Shown in pieces: positions 12,101 to 27,656 of a DNA stretch of 64,000 nt. The notes under the pieces are model-generated. The model saw only the letters and a program-made list of their open reading frames with translations, did no database searches and had not been told where the DNA came from. The stretch is from Hybos culiciformis (lineage: Eukaryota; Arthropoda; Insecta; Diptera; Hybotidae). The stretch's first letter is position 1, and every line of letters starts with the position of its first letter. Location: NCBI GenBank assembly GCA_964007475.1, contig OZ023273.1, forward strand, positions 146,665,308 through 146,729,307, given 5' to 3'. Position numbers and translations under genes: made by a program.

Positions 12101-15100
12101 TAAAATCTATAAAAAAAAAAAACAGCTTTAAGTATGACAATTTCTCATTATTACTAACCTTAACGAAAACAAAAAAAAAAAAGTTTAATAAGCTTTAATT
12201 GGAAAGAAATATAAAATTTTCAGAAATATGGTGTACCTCAAAGCCTTATTTAAAAATTAGGTTGATTTATAATATGTGTGCATAATTAATATTTTTTTTC
12301 ATTTTCATTTTTAATTGTCGTGAGTGAATATATGTGGGGCAAAACTTGACCTCCTAATTTTTTTTTTTTTTTGTTAGGAACTGTGCATGTTTATTTTCTT
12401 TTTCTTTATCCCAACAACGTCTTTCCGCAAAGTAAACAAAATGTTAAGAAATAAATTTATATACGAATAACATAAATACATTATGTAGAAAAATGTTATT
12501 ATAAGGAATAAAATATACATGAAAGAGCTTTTTCTTAATATCCTTAATTGAAATCATGAAAAATATTTAAAATTTTGTTTATAAGGTATATACAAGTATT
12601 ATATATAACTAATATATATTTTTTTGTGATGTTTAAGAGAATGTTTATGATAACATAAACAGTTGTTTGTTTCCAACATAATAGGTTTTATTTTTCTTTG
12701 AAAAACGAATCTAAGGATGAAAAATCTAAATTTAAAGAATTTTCATATATTATTTACTTTATCCTTATTTGATGGAGAAAAACTTTATCTTTTAAATTAA
12801 ATATTAAATTTCTTTGGAAATTGTACGTTTATATGTAACTGGTACATTGTACACATTATTTAAATACATATATAAGAATAGTCTACGAAAAGGGAATTAA
12901 CATACTTTAATGTTATATCATCATGTCTGTTGCATTTAAAAAAAAAAAACTATGTATGCTTAGATTATACATATATCTAAATTTTTTATATTATTAAGTA
13001 GAATTTTCATTTTTTTATTTGAAGAAATAAAAAACAAAATAAGTTTTTTAAACACAAAAAAGATTACAGAAGAAAAATAATAATTTTTGAGGAAAATTAT
13101 AAAGAACTTGGGAAAAAAGATTAATAACTTATATATATTTTTTGTTTAATACATTTACAAAAATAAAAATAAAACTTGAAAACAAACAACAAAAACTACT
13201 TATTTAATAAAGTTTTATACTTAATAATAAAAATAAAAATATCTATTTTTTTATAGAATAGAATCATGAATCGTGATTACGTTTATTCTTTATCAGAATA
13301 AATCTCAAAGTACTTAGTTAGGAATACTTAATGTCTAATACAAACAATAAGTATATGTAATATTAATGCAAAAAAGATACCAAAAACATGTAGGTACACA
13401 TTTCAAATTTAGTGTGCACAAAATCAATTAAATTGTATAATCGATTAAAAAGATTATTTTCTTATTTTAGATGATAAAAGATCAGATAATTTTGAATCGA
13501 GAAAATAGTTAAAGAAAACTACTAATGCCAATCTGTCTTATCAAAAAGTTGTTCATTTTATTAATTTTCCATTTTTCATTATTTTTTTCGTTTTTGTTAT
13601 TTTTTGGCAGAAATAAATGTAAAGAATAATTAGAACTACAGTCTCGCACCACTATGAATTTTGAAGATCTTGAGCTTCAAAATTTAGAAAAAATAAAAAC
13701 ATTAACCACATTAACAAATATTCAAGAGTATAAATTATGAAAAAGAATATTGAATTTAGTATTTCAATGTAAATTATAATTATTGATTTAGCCCATATAT
13801 ACCTCACCTTTGTTTAATTTAATGCATACTTATATATTAAATTTATTCAAATTTCTTTATCTCTCAACAAGCCTGAACAAACTTAATGAAAATTCTTATA
13901 AGAAGGTTCCTTCACATAGTTAAGTTAAAGAATAACAAAAAAAAATTATTATTATTATTACAATCTATGTTAGGAAGTTATTATAACAAATTTTTAATTC
14001 CGGAAAATCATGACTTTGAATTTCCCTTGAAAAATTATTTTCATTTATAATTTGAAAATACATAAATAATTGCGGAAAAAGAAAACAATAAAACTTAAAT
14101 ACAAACCGTCCAACCTCAGTTTATATATTTTTTTGTGTCTTTGAAAATTATTATAATTCGAATCAAATAAATACAAATTTAATCAAAGATAAATAAATGC
14201 AAATATAAGGGAGGAAAAAGTTTAGAACTTTTTTCCTTTATTTAATTACTTACATAATTTTTAGATCTTTCCTTAATAAAATGTACATACAATTTTTAAT
14301 GTATATTATTTATGATTTTTTTTTGCTTCTTTTTTAAATATTCAAAACATAGCTTCATGACTAAAATAAGTTATTTTCGAGGTAATTTATTCATATTTAG
14401 ATTTATTAAACATTAAGGAAAAAAAAATAATAATAATAAAAAATAAATAAATTCTCATTATACATTTTGTGCATAAATAATATGCATAAATAAACCCCTT
14501 GCATATTTTTTTTGTAGCTGAATACATTTTTTTTGCTAATTAATATTGAAAACAAAAATCCGATTTTTCTGTATAATGCACTCGGCAATGGCCTTTACGA
14601 ATTTAAACTGGAATTGTTAAATATATGCAACTTTCACATTAACCTAAATTGTTTAATTCACAACGTAAATGTTAGATATGATATGCTAGAATGATATGCT
14701 AGATATAGAGGGTATGCTTCTAGTTAACATTCTCCTTATCTAATTTGATACTATATCTACAAGATCTTACAAACATACCTAATTTTTAAATATTTAAAAT
14801 TATTAAAAAACATAATGTTTAGCAATTCGTCTTTGTGTCAAATATAATTATTCATTATATTTATTAAAAAAAAAAAAAAACTTTCACATAATTCTTTCAT
14901 ACATAATAAATTTCATTCAAAAACTTTTTTTGCACACTCTTACGATATTAGCAAAAACCATATTTCAATTAGTAATAATGAAATGTGACCCAAATTATGT
15001 CACAAAAAAATAACGATATCAAAATGTGTAAGAAGAAGGATTAAAAAATCTCAATTTAAATTAACATAAAATACATGGGATTATAGTTAAATAAATAATA

Positions 15101-18100
15101 AAACTTTTTTGCTTCTGTAACTAAAAATTACAAAAACTAATTATGAATTTAAAAAAAAAAAGTTAATTAGTTATGTAACTTTTTCAAAATTCAAAACTTA
15201 TTAGCAAAAATGGTTTTTTTTTTTAAATGATGAAAATTATTGTTCTTTCTTATGTGTCTGCACGCATTAAACATTTTAAAACTCATAGAATATATTAACT
15301 TTGACCCACACAAAAAATTGACAAAAGCTTATTTGACATAAAACTTTAATGCAGTTTGAAGTTTATTCTATAATAAATGATTCTTTGATAGTCAAATGGA
15401 AGTGAATAGTTTTAAAATTGTAGGTACTACAGAGAGTTATTTATTCCCCAAATTATTGCAATAATTTTCTGACTTAAAATATTTTTCCATCGTCAATAAT
15501 TTTATTTAACTAATAAAGGTAGTACTATACAACTTTTATTTATATTTGCATTATAAAAATTAAACTGGGAAATCAGCAAGAAAAATAATGCAGGTAGGTG
15601 GGTGAAATTAATTTGGGAAAACTTTTCAATCAAACTCCCAAATCTATAATAAATTTATAAAAAAAAAATAAAAATTTCTCAAATCGAATTTCTTTTTTTA
15701 AATTTAATATTTTCTTTAAAATTTTATCACAAAATAAGACGTTTACTTAAATAATAATATATATTAGCCTGTTCTTCACTAGATTTGTATTACGTACTTA
15801 GTTATTGGGGCATTAATGAAACTTCATTGAATGAAAAATAAGAAGTCTGAAACTACAAGTTTGACGTTCGGAATTGGGTAAAATAAATATGACTTCTAAT
15901 GATATGTTGACGACACCAATACAGGTTAATTCTAAAATAAAACAATTTATAAGTTTGTCTGACAAGTCCTCTTACGGATTATAAAAAAAAAGAAAATCTG
16001 TTGCTGACTACTTATGAAAATAGAAATTCGAAAATGTGGTCTACGATGTGGTTTACTTTAAAGTTATTTTTTTATTTAAAAGTTAAGACTGTGGTTTTTC
16101 CTTTAATATTATTTTATATTTTAAAGTTAAGACGTTATTTATATAACTTCAAAAAAACTTCATGCTTAAAGCATATTTCTTACTAAATTTTTTTAAAGTA
16201 AGTATAAGTTTGTAAAAGAGTATTTTACTTTTTAATATTTTGTTTTTTTTTTTTTTTAATATTTATGAACGTAATTACAGCCGCAGAGAATTTATAAGAG
16301 TGTATATAAAAAAATATTAAATAATTTTTCATATTCCAAAATAAAATCGCATAAGATTCAGGTGCAGTAAAAATATTATTTTTATAAATTTTAATGCATG
16401 CAAAATATCCTCTTATTATCCTTTTTTTCTTTTTTTTTTTTTATAATATTCCTTTATTTTTTATTGAAAAAAAAAAAATATCTGGATTCAGAATTTATTT
16501 TTCTGTTTTTTTTTTTTTTTTTTTCAATTTTTACCATAAAAATTTTTTACCACAAGAAAATGGCAAAAAAAAAAAAAAAACACCATTGTATATTTTATTT
16601 TCCTATAACCTAAGGTAGAGATATCTATATATATTCTTTATATATATTTTATGTTTATGCTTTTTTATTATTCATATACATAAATGTATGTACTGCATAT
16701 ACAAATGTATTTCACGTAAAAGAATGCCATAATTACATTTTAAATCATGGATTTTATTTAATTTTTTTTTTCACAATGTTTTTTACATAAATAACTTTAA
16801 TTTTTTTTTTTCTATGACTTTAAACTTTAATATCATTGTTTTGTTTAATAAAAATATACAAGTTAGTTAAGTGACTAGAATTAACTTAATTTTATAACAT
16901 TATTATTATGTTAACTAGTATAAAATTTACACAATTAAAATCAAAATATATTATGTTTTCTTTTTGTTTATCATAATTTTTTAATAAATTTTTTTTGGTT
17001 GTTTAAAACTTAAAATAAAACTTAATGCTAAGTAGTTAATAATCTAGTCTAAAAAAAAATTAGTTAAATCCAAAATTTGTTAAGATTAAAACAGAAAGTT
17101 AATTTCAGGAAAATTATGTGTGAAGAATGACAAGAAGGAAAACCCAATCTCACCGGTCGTCTTAAGGAAAATATGAAAGGAAGATAAGAAATTGTCAAAA
17201 ACTAATTTGTTAAACTATGCTGACATTTATTGAAAGTGATTTGTTTCGGAATAAAAATTTATTATATTAAAAAAAAATTAATAATTTATTCGGAATAAAA
17301 ATGAGAAAATTGTATAAAATAATCTAAGAAAATAAAGGACAAATATTTGAGAATTTAATTAGAAAAAACTGGTAGTTTACTTTCATTCACTTTATTTATA
17401 TGAAGCGATTATATGCTTTTTATATAACTTGATAAGCAAGAAATTTGAACGATCGCCAAGTGGCTAGCTTCTATATTTTTTTTTGCTGCAGTGCACAGTA
17501 TCGGTACTCCTTTGGTATTTGGGTCTATATGCACAACATTGGTACGCTTACATTCTTTTTAATAAATTTAATCAGAATTACATTTCTGCGCTACATTTTA
17601 CATTTGATAAAAAAAGAAAAAAATTATAATAATATTTGTATTAGATTTAAAATAATATATTTTCAATCAATTTTATGTATGAATAAATTCCACAATTTAA
17701 ATATTATTCCGATAAACATAATATAATATTCTTATCAATTTTTTATGATTATTTTTCCACAATCAAAATAAATTTTTTTAATGTTAAAGAATTTTCCGAG
17801 CGTAATTCCTTCTTTTATCAAGACGTCACGAATGACTAAATAAAAATTGTATCTTTATCTACGTTTTTTTTTCTTTCATTATTTAAGTCTGAAGTTATGC
17901 AGCCTGAAGTTATGCAAAAAAAATAAATAAATAACAACAAAAAAAAATTTCCCCAATGTTTGATTACCGGCTAAATATTAAAACTGCTGTATTTTTTGTA
18001 TGAAAGAATAGTGATAACAACCAAAACAAAATAAAAAACAAAGTGTTTTGCAAAACTAGGCCACTCACAATCCTTAAAATACATTGTGTTTTAGTACTTT

Positions 18101-21100
18101 CGTGCAAGCATAAAGTATTTTTAATATCAATGTAGTTTTACAAAAATATAGTACAATGTTTAAGAAGTTTTCGTTTTAAAAACTAAAAATTTCGTTTTCA
18201 ACAAAAATGAAAAAACGTTCTGTCTATCAGTTCTTCTGGCCAACAATAAAATGCAAATTATTAAACTACTTGGCCGATTTCGATCGTTTTAATGCGAAAA
18301 TGTGCGCAGTCTTCTTCATTTTGATACGGATTTCAGTGAAAATTAATATAGGGATTCTAGGGTTTCAGATTTCCTTGAATAGTGCATTTATGAATAACAA
18401 TATTAAAAGCCAATTTTATTCTTCAAGAAACAATTTGCAAACACAGACACATTGTATTTGAAAATTTTTATTTTTCTTCATTCTACGTCAAACAATCTTT
18501 TCTCAAAAAAGAAAACACAACATTTTCGTTCCAATGAACAAACTTTTCAGGAATGTGTTCCAATGAAATTATTATTATTATTATTATTTCCATCGAACAT
18601 GGTGGATTTGCGCAATAAATTTTTTAAAAAGGATGATTTAAAAGTTCTAAGTATCTTTATTAATGTAAACGAGTATTAAAGATTTTACAGCTGTTCACAT
18701 GAATTTAATGAATATTATTTAACTTAAGGATTTAGCAGAACCTCCGAATTTCTTCTTTTTTTTTAAATAACCAAAAATAAAGTATCGAAAGTAAGCAATA
18801 TTGTTATTAAATGTACAATCTTTTCAATCAAACAGATAGAGCTAACAATTAGTGACCTAGTGACATAGTGAAATTAATTTTAATTTGTTAATGAAAATAA
18901 ATTCAAACTATGTGTGCATTCAAATATTTGAACATTTTGAGTATCTTATCATTAATTTTAAATTTACATTCAGAATAAATCCAAGTTTTTGAACTTATAT
19001 CAATTTCAACAGAAACAAAACATTTGGATCCTTAAAAAATTTTATATGTATGTACTAAGTATATATTACACATATTTTCTCCATATACAACTACTATCTT
19101 TAATGTTTTCTTATTCAATTCATTGAAATATTTAGATTTATATATATACGAAAATGAAAAATCTTTAATTAAAAAAATAATAATAAATATAATATTAATA
19201 AAATAATATAAGTTCCTATATAATAAAAAAAAAACATTTTGCATTTCGAATAATTTTTCTTATCATCAAAATATGGTCTTGTTTTCTCAGAAAAATTAAC
19301 ATTAAGTGATTTTCAATTTTCAATCGAATATTCCTTATTCCTTTGAATTTTCTTTTTCAGTCGGTTTTTTTTTTTTTTTTTTTTGATAACATGAAAAAGC
19401 TTTTAAAATAGAATCAATAAAAGAAAATTAGATTCAATTAAAATATTATACCTATTTAACTATACAAGTATACACTACATATACACTACATTCTATATAC
19501 GTACACTACAGTTCCAAATATTTAATAAAAAAAAAAGGTAGCTTAACTATGTGATTCATTTTTATCGCATATTAATAGTTTCAATAAAAAGTTCACTTAA
19601 AATATTTCAAGGCACTTAAAGAATACTAGAATAAGTACTTATTGACTGAAATATACTAAATGAATACATGCTCAAATATAGCAAACATTGTTCGAATGAA
19701 GTTGTTCTTATATCAGACTCAATTTAAAGTCCGCCAAAAGTTTTAATAACGATGACGAAATGAAAAATATTTTTAGTTGATCCTTATTTCAAATAAAAGA
19801 CACCATTAGTGCATAAAAGATTGAGGTTAATTACAGTGAGCTACCTTTGCGTAAATTAAAAAATTATGACACTTTCAACATTGAACCATTGAGTAATATC
19901 AAATCTAATTATTCACACATAAAAAATTTGCTGACCAAAATATTGATTTCAACATCCTTAAATTTTAAGAGAAAAAAATGTAATTGAAATATAATAATTT
20001 TGATTTTTTTTTATTCAAGCTTTCACTTTATTAACCTTATATGAATACTTCTGAGGGTTCACAAAAAAAATATATAAAGAAATTGTAATAAAAATATATA
20101 AAAGAAGATTTTTTTTTTTAAGTGTCCTTGAAAGTTAAGTTGAGAAAATTTTATCAATTTTGGTTTCTTTTGAAAGAAAATTCTACCAACAATTATTTTC
20201 AGAAATTTATCTAATTTTATTAAAAGTTCAAAGATCTTGAATGAATCGAAAGCATAATTGACCTTCAATAAATAAAAGCTAAATACACAAACATATACTT
20301 TTAATATTTATAATAAGAAATAGAAAAAAATGATGAAAACATTCTCATTCATATTATAATGGACTTATATGTATACATAACTACATACTGTGTATTAAAT
20401 TAATAATTATGTCTTGTAGGCATTCAAAATTCTTAAAAACATTTTTGTAACAAAATTTGCTTAAAGATTTGTGTACCGTGCGTTCAATGAAGTAGAATTC
20501 TCATTAATCTATAAACATTTGGATTTGAGAAGAAATTGAAGTATTTAATCAGTATTTTTTGGCCTCGGACATAAATCTGATATAATAAGTATTATATTCT
20601 CTAAGAGAGAAAAAAATAACAGCCCAAACAAACATCATTATACAGAAATTTTATTTTTACTCTAATTTCGGGCAGAATACTGATCTTGTAGTTAAAAAAC
20701 ATGAGACACATCACGTTATCAGATGTTACAGAAATGATAGAGTTTCCTGTTGATAGATTTTCCTGTTGACTAAAATAACTTCACATCTTCTAATTTATTT
20801 ATCATTCTATTTATAATTTATTCCAATTTTTTTTATATTTATTTTATATGTTAGTTCACCCCTATAAAACTATTACTTATGTCCCAAAACTAAAAAAAGA
20901 AAATTTTTCAAATATTATCCAAATATTGAAATAGAAAATATAGAAAAATCAATTTGATCTTTTTATCCTTTTAGAAACCTTAATCAATAACAGATGGTCA
21001 CTTGATATTTGTCAGATACAGTAAGAATTGAAAATGTTCCCATTTAATGTATAAAAATATGAAATTATTCTTTCATATTTTGTAAATACTTATATTTTTT

Positions 21101-24100
21101 TAAAGAATTTTTTGTCGTCATAATCAGGTAAGGAAACAAAAGCTTGTTTTTTTTATTTTGTTATCATAAATCTTTAGTTGAAATAAAGAAATTACTTTTT
21201 TTTCGAAACAGATATTTGTTCAATATAGTTTTGAAATTTACTTAAATTATTTACTATAAATTCAATATGTATTCATATTACGAAACTATTATTGATATTG
21301 AATAACTCTAAGTAATATGAACTTAAATATTCATCATGAACTTATTATTGAAATTAATAAAAAAAAAAAAAATGAAAAATAGCAATAATATCAAAGTTAT
21401 TTCAATAACTCAACAGATTCAACAAAAAAAATTATATAAATAAATATTTAATATATCAAAAATTAACACCCATAAATGACTATATTTAAAAAAAAAAAAA
21501 AATCAAATGTTATTGATGTTGATTTTTGGCGTTAAAAAAAAAAAAATTTGGAGCATTTATACTGCAATTAATAAAAATAATTTTCGCAATTTTGCAAAAA
21601 TATTTACGAATATTTTCAGGTTGAAAATGTTATTAACTATACTTTATCATCCCCTGCTTCTGACTAAATTTTTATTAAATGTACTTATTATTGTTGTGAT
21701 TGAAATAAACAAATAAAGTTAGCGTAAATAATTAAAAAACATTATTATTACGTTTGCTTACATTAATGTATATTCAATGAATACAAGTATGTATACATAA
21801 TATACCTACTAAATTATTACGTAAAAATTTTATGTACAAAAAAAGTACATATATTTTAAACAAATTTTGAAAGTAAAAATTTTCATAAAATTCTTTAAAA
21901 ATTATATTCTTCCAGCATCTACCTTCTTTTGTATTTTTTTTTTTTCTTTTAACTGACAAAACAATATTTAAGAAAAAAAATTAATGTTTGTATGTCAAAC
22001 ACAATACTTACATTTAGAATGTATTTTTATTATTTATATAAACATTTTTATAAAATTTGTCATTGCCAGTAATATCTAGAACTTGAACGTAAAAAGTTTT
22101 TTTTTAAAGTATGTTGAGTTACACAATACACAATTAATATGTATATAGGAACCAACTAATTTTTATAATACTAATTACTTAACACTATATTTAAATTTAA
22201 GAGACTTGGTTGTATCCTATTAATTATTACTACGATAGAAAAAAAATACTGCATGTAAAAGATAAAAATATGTTATAAAAACTAGAATAGAAATAGAATT
22301 CTCCCTTTTTCTTTATCTTCAAAATTATTCTACTTACTATCCTAGACATTTTTAATATGAGTAATCTAAAAAGGACCCTTACAATAGTTTGAATCTTAAG
22401 AGTGAAAAAAACAATGATTAAGGATTTTAGTTCTTACGGAAACAGTATTATAAGTACACTGTACAATATGTCAATAACAATGCAATAATTTTTTTTTTGG
22501 ATAGTAAAAAAGATACACTATAGTTATTAAAAACTAAAAATAGATTATTACGTATGCGTCTATGTACTGAACATAAGTATAGTTGAAAATTAATCTAGAC
22601 TACAACTAACGTACCTCTGTTAATATCTTAATAGTGATAAATTTCATTCATTGAATAATACAATAAATATTAATAATTTTTGAATGAAAAAATAAAGTTA
22701 AAACAGATTGTAAAAATGATTAAGTGCTCTTAACATTGTGTTTTTTTTTTTGTATAATTCAATTTGAATTCCATGACGAAAAACAATAAACAAAAAAAAA
22801 ATTAATTGCAAGACCACAATGAATTTTTTTTTTCTTTTTTTGATTTAATACTGAAGTTGGGGGAAAAATTGTTTTGTTAACTTTTACAATTTTGCAAAAA
22901 GTTTTTAACCAATAGTTAATTATGCTTTTGTTTACTTATTGAATTCCTGGGTCAATAAATTTTTGTAGACTATCATGTTGATTACAATATTTATTCTCGT
23001 TTACATATCTGACTAGATAATGCAAAAATTAGTAAGTATACAATATTATATACGTATTGTATATATACTGGTATGAAAATATTACTTACAAATTTACAAA
23101 AATTTGGGTTTCCCAAATTTATGTAAAAAACGATTTAATAACGAATAAAAATAAATTCATGTGTACTAAAATTGTTCAAGTTTGTTAGCAGGAAAAAATA
23201 TCAAATATGTAAGTAGGAAGCCCACTGACTCGAGAAAATATTTTATGAACAAACCTCGGAACAAACCTTAAACTAAAATTAGGAAATTATATGTGGATAA
23301 TCAATTATTCCTGGACAAACGGTCAAACGACCAGCGCATTGATAACTTAATCGTTGAAACCTACCAATTCGAACATTATTTTAATTTTTTGATAGCGAAA
23401 AAATTATAATATGGTCTTTAAAAGAAAAGATTGATAAAATATACGGAAACTTGATGAAAACATTAAAAAAAATAAATAAATGAAAAGCCAAACAAAAAAA
23501 TATATTTAAAATTATTAAAGAAATTTTTTTTTTTTTTGAATTGTTAACAAAGAACAGATTAATTTTTAATCCATCATACACATATTTTATTCAATTTTCT
23601 TAAGAAATCTTTTTATATTATGAATATACTATATATGATATATACATTATACATATAAAATAAACACATGAAAAGTTATTGTAAGGAAAATTCTAGTTTA
23701 TCTTTATATTTTCTAAGAATTATGTGGGTACATTTTCTGTCATTAAGGTTAGATAGACTATGTAATATACATACATGTACAGAACATTTTACAATATATT
23801 TTCCTTAGGCCTATTGTATAAGCTTAAAAGATGACAATTAATAAAAATAAATTTAAAGTAAAATAACTTTTATATATTTTTTTTTCCCGCGCGAAGCATT
23901 AACTATCATTTATTTGATGCAAAACTAAATTATTACTTTTTTTTTAGCGTGAAATAAAAATATTGAAATTTTATCAAATTAAGTATTCCATTTGATGTGA
24001 TTACCATCATTGCACAAACTATATTGTTTCCTGTAGATTTTTAAGAATATATTTTTTTTTTGCAAATTTAATCAAATCCACTTGAAAAGCAGTAATCAAC

Positions 24101-24771
24101 GATCCCTAAAAGTAATATTACTTAACTGAAAAAATACTTCCTTTTCTGTAAATAAATAAAAAAAAATAAATTTAAAAATGTAATACGCATTAAAACACAC
24201 CCAAAGGATCAATTAAACTTGATTAAAAACAATTCGTATTTATGGATTTTATAAAATGTTTAAAATAATCAAAATTTTATAGAAAATATGTTTTGATTTA
24301 AATCCTAATTTTTAATTTCATTTAAAAAAAAAAAAAAACATGAAAATTCTCATTATCAATTTGAAAATTAAATTACATTTTTGCTTGCGATAAATATTCT
24401 CTAATTTTCTATTATATTGAAAACAAATTTTGGTAGAGAACTTTTTCTATAAGAAAATAACCTTGACGATCTACACGATTCTACTCAGTCAAATTTAGAA
24501 TGCTACAAAAAAATATTAATTTAGTTATGAATTTAAAATAGAAATTATCCATAAACTTAACTGATAATAATGTAATAATATAAGCAAAGAATACCTAAAG
24601 AAATGCATTCCTCTCAAATTTCTCGCCATTTATTTCACTGGAACAATTGCATTCATAAACCTGAAAGTTTCGTATGAAAGAAGCAAAAAAGTATATTTGC
24701 TTTTTTCCATTTATAAAGAATAAAAACAACTACTTTATTTGTATTTTATTATAAGAAAGTAAAGTTATGTG
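9116..24771. other. Long gene desert
   Basis: About 15.6 kb with no supported gene. It holds poly-A/poly-T runs, a tandem pair of about 20 bp near 9226-9264 (ATTCGAGTT followed by ATAAAAT), a GATATGCTAGA pair near 14680 and a GAAGTTATGCA pair near 17894. Its short open frames are Phe/Ile/Lys/Asn-rich noise. The frame at 18207-18461 has a somewhat more balanced composition but no recognisable relative and no splice or signal context. The sequence may be intergenic or intronic. Confidence 0.5.
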
Positions 24772-24850
24772 AACAATGTGGCTTAGTGCGTAGGACGCAG
24801 AACTATAAACATAAAGGCACTGGGTTCGATTCCAAGTATGATTTTTTTTT
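24772..24850 (+). pseudogene. Degenerate tRNA-like Pol III unit (tRNA pseudogene or SINE head)
   Basis: The segment has a plausible A box (TGGCTTAGTGCGTAGG, from 24779), a textbook B box (GGTTCGATTCC, within 24822-24834) and a T-run right after it, as at Pol III terminators. Laid on a tRNA, spacing is exact: the anticodon loop would be CTATAAA with U33 and A37, the variable loop has 5 nt, and the T-stem has one mismatch. The anticodon stem has almost no pairs and the acceptor and D stems are only partly paired, so it should not be a working tRNA. A tRNA-derived SINE is the alternative. Confidence 0.5.
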
Positions 24851-27042
24851 TAGCTATTTGTACTTACTCAAGGATTTATATTTATATTTATACTGTAATT
24901 GAGTATATTACAAATTGCAAATATAAATTAACATTATACCTTCTAGAAAACAAATTTAATTATTATTTTGAATTACAAAAATAGTAAAACAATTAATGTG
25001 TTCAGTTCTAGCTGGAGCTTAACAAACTGTTTATGGAAATAAACTAAATAATGGTAGAAAAGATGATGCCACGAAAAAAAACGTAAATCGTTTACATTGA
25101 ATATTATTGTTATAATATATTATATTGGGTTTGGTAATTTAAGAATCTCTAATTTTTTTCTCGAAAAGGATATTTAACTCCTGAAGAACCATAATATATA
25201 AAACTATATTTAGTTAAAATTCATCCTTAATGTTTTGAATTTTTTTTTTCTGAAGAAATTATTTTATACTAGACTGTATTAAAAAATAAACCTTCATTAT
25301 CTTCTGTTTTTACATTTACCATAAAAGTTAGATATTAAATTATTGTTGAAACATAAGATTAATGCCATGCCCATAAAAAAAAAATTCTGGTTTCTCGATA
25401 AAATTTATCTTTTGAATAAAAAGAACTTCACAACACTCTCTCTATCTCCAGTACAAGAAATAATTGTTTTGTAAATTAAAAATTAAAAAACCTTTTTCGG
25501 AATTATATCCTTCTTTAGCAACTTAAAGGAGTATTTTTTTTTTTCTTTAAATACTATTAGTGGGTCATTACATAAACACTTGAACTAAACAGAAAAAAAA
25601 ACCAAATTTCAAAAGACTTTTGTTTCAAGAATTTTTTTCTTTTCAAAATTAAGTTTTTCAATATCTTATTATATATGTAGTTTTGAAGAAAAATGTTATA
25701 CATATATACAATTTATTTATACCTACTACATATGTATTATATTTGAATATTAATTATACCCCAACAGTGATATGAATATATGAATAATTCTTTTATGTAC
25801 ATATGAACAATAAATTACAAACGTTTGCCTAATTTTCAAAAGAAAATAGTGTATAGGTACTTAACGTAAAATTTTATTATAAAATAAATTTTTTTCGTAT
25901 TTTATGAAAACAAATTACTTAAAATAAGCAAAATATTTCTTAATTTTAATATAATATTGAAATATTAACTTAAGGATAAATCCTTTATTTTTGTGTATAA
26001 GTGTGTGTACAGTTTATTTGTAATATTATATTTAATCCTTTCCAATTAACAGGGTTTTCCTTTAATTTTTTTTTTTTGAAAATTAAAGAGTGACTGGTTT
26101 GAATTTCATTTAAAGATAAAAATAAATTTCTTTGAACTTTCTTTGAGAAAATTTGTTCAATAATCAATTAACTGAGTGGATAATAACATCAAAAAAATAA
26201 AAATCTGGAATGTAGAGAGAAAATTCTGTTTTAGGTTCTTACACCTACTCAAATTTGTTTTACCTACTTTTTCTTTATTTGAAAAAGTAATTTAAATATA
26301 TTTAGCATGATTTCCAAAAATAATTACATAATATTACTATTTTATAACTATTTTATAATAATTTTGATTGTCTTGTCCGATCTCTTGTCTAAACTATTCC
26401 TTACATTACCCTGGAATGGTACTGAAACCTTTTCTGAAAAATTATTTATAACCTTATATCTGTTTTTAAAAACAGTAATGGCATGTTTAAAAATATTTCG
26501 TAATTGATATCCTTTTTTCTTTTAAGTTTTTTAACCAAAAATTTAAAATATTATTTGAACAAAAATTTGAAGATGAACACGAAAATATTATGATGAAAAG
26601 ATACATACATTTATTAGAATATGTAAACAAAAAGAAATCAATAACAAAATGAAAATAATAAATTAAGATTGATGTACATTATATACATACTTGTAAAATT
26701 TTTTTCTCTAATAATTATATTAATAATTTAAAGTTTTGATTCCAAATACCTGCTAGTACATTTCTAGCTTTCAATATTCTTCCAACAGATTTTATATCAT
26801 AATTATTAACGGTTGTTGTGCACTTTACTTAAATAAGACTAAATATCAATTCTAAACATTAAAAGATTCATGTTTCTTTCCTTACCAATCTATATTTAAG
26901 TATCTACTATATTCCCATTATCTGTTACGTACCTGAAATTAAAAAAAATAAATAAATAATTAGATATATATTGTATAATAATATTAGGCTAAATTATTTT
27001 TAATCTCAAATTCATAATATAGATACAAAATAAATCTTTTTG
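24851..27042. other. Intergenic, nothing recognised
   Basis: A+T-rich sequence. The open frames at 25985-26167 and 26307-26507 look like chance frames. Confidence 0.5.
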
Positions 27043-27051
27043 GTCCTAAAA

Positions 27052-27656
27052 GGGGGATGGAAATAAGGCCGCAGGAAATAAGGCCGCGACGTTTTTTTGT
27101 CGCGGTCTTATTTCATTTTGAAAAATGAAATAAGACCGCAAAAAATTCCTCGCGGCCTTATTTCGTTTTGAAAAATGAAATAAGGCCGCGACAAAAAAAA
27201 ACAATTATTCGGAGGGCTAATTTCATTTTTATAAACGAAATAAGGCCGCGTAATCTTGTGAGGTGAGCACACAGGGCTAGCGCCGCAAATCCCACTGACC
27301 AACCGCCCGCCCGCCGCCCTGCTGCCCCCTGCCCTGTGTGCTCACCTCACAAGATTACGCGGCCTTATTTCGTTTTTCAAAATGAAATAAGGCCGCGAAA
27401 AAATCCTCGCGGCCTTATTTCATTTTTCAAAATGAAATTAGCCCTCCGATTAATTTTTTTTTTTGTCGCGGGCTTATTTCATTTTTCAAAACGAAATAAG
27501 GCCGCAAGGAATTTTATGCGGTCTTATTTCATTTTTCAAAATGAAATAAGACCGCGAGGATTTTTTCGCGGCCTTATTTCATTTTTCAAAATGAAATAAG
27601 ACCGCAACAAAAAACCTATCGCGGCCTTATTTCCCGCGGCCTTATTTCACTGCGCC
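27052..27656. mobile_element. Foldback-type transposable element with 9-bp target duplication
   Basis: The 605-bp unit is flanked by GTCCTAAAA on both sides (27043-27051 and 27657-27665), a perfect 9-bp direct repeat. Its two arms (about 27052-27277 and 27331-27656) are inverted copies built of smaller palindromic units of the type GAAATAAGGCCGCG next to its inverse, and they meet at a 53-nt GC-rich loop. The innermost arm part (ACACAGGGC at 27269-27277 against GCCCTGTGT at 27331-27339) pairs perfectly. The right arm is about 100 bp longer, consistent with gain of repeat units. Long internally repetitive inverted repeats with 9-bp duplications are the hallmark of Drosophila FB elements and Mutator-type relatives. 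No transposase is encoded. Open frames across it (27108-27302 minus, 27336-27599 plus) are translated repeats. Confidence 0.85.

Noticed and set aside
16394..16618. Two overlapping Phe/Lys-rich open frames
   Set aside because: Produced by poly-T and poly-A runs.
18207..18679. Two neighbouring plus-strand frames with somewhat balanced codons
   Set aside because: No recognisable motif, no splice or signal context, and a single short frame each; not enough to call a gene.
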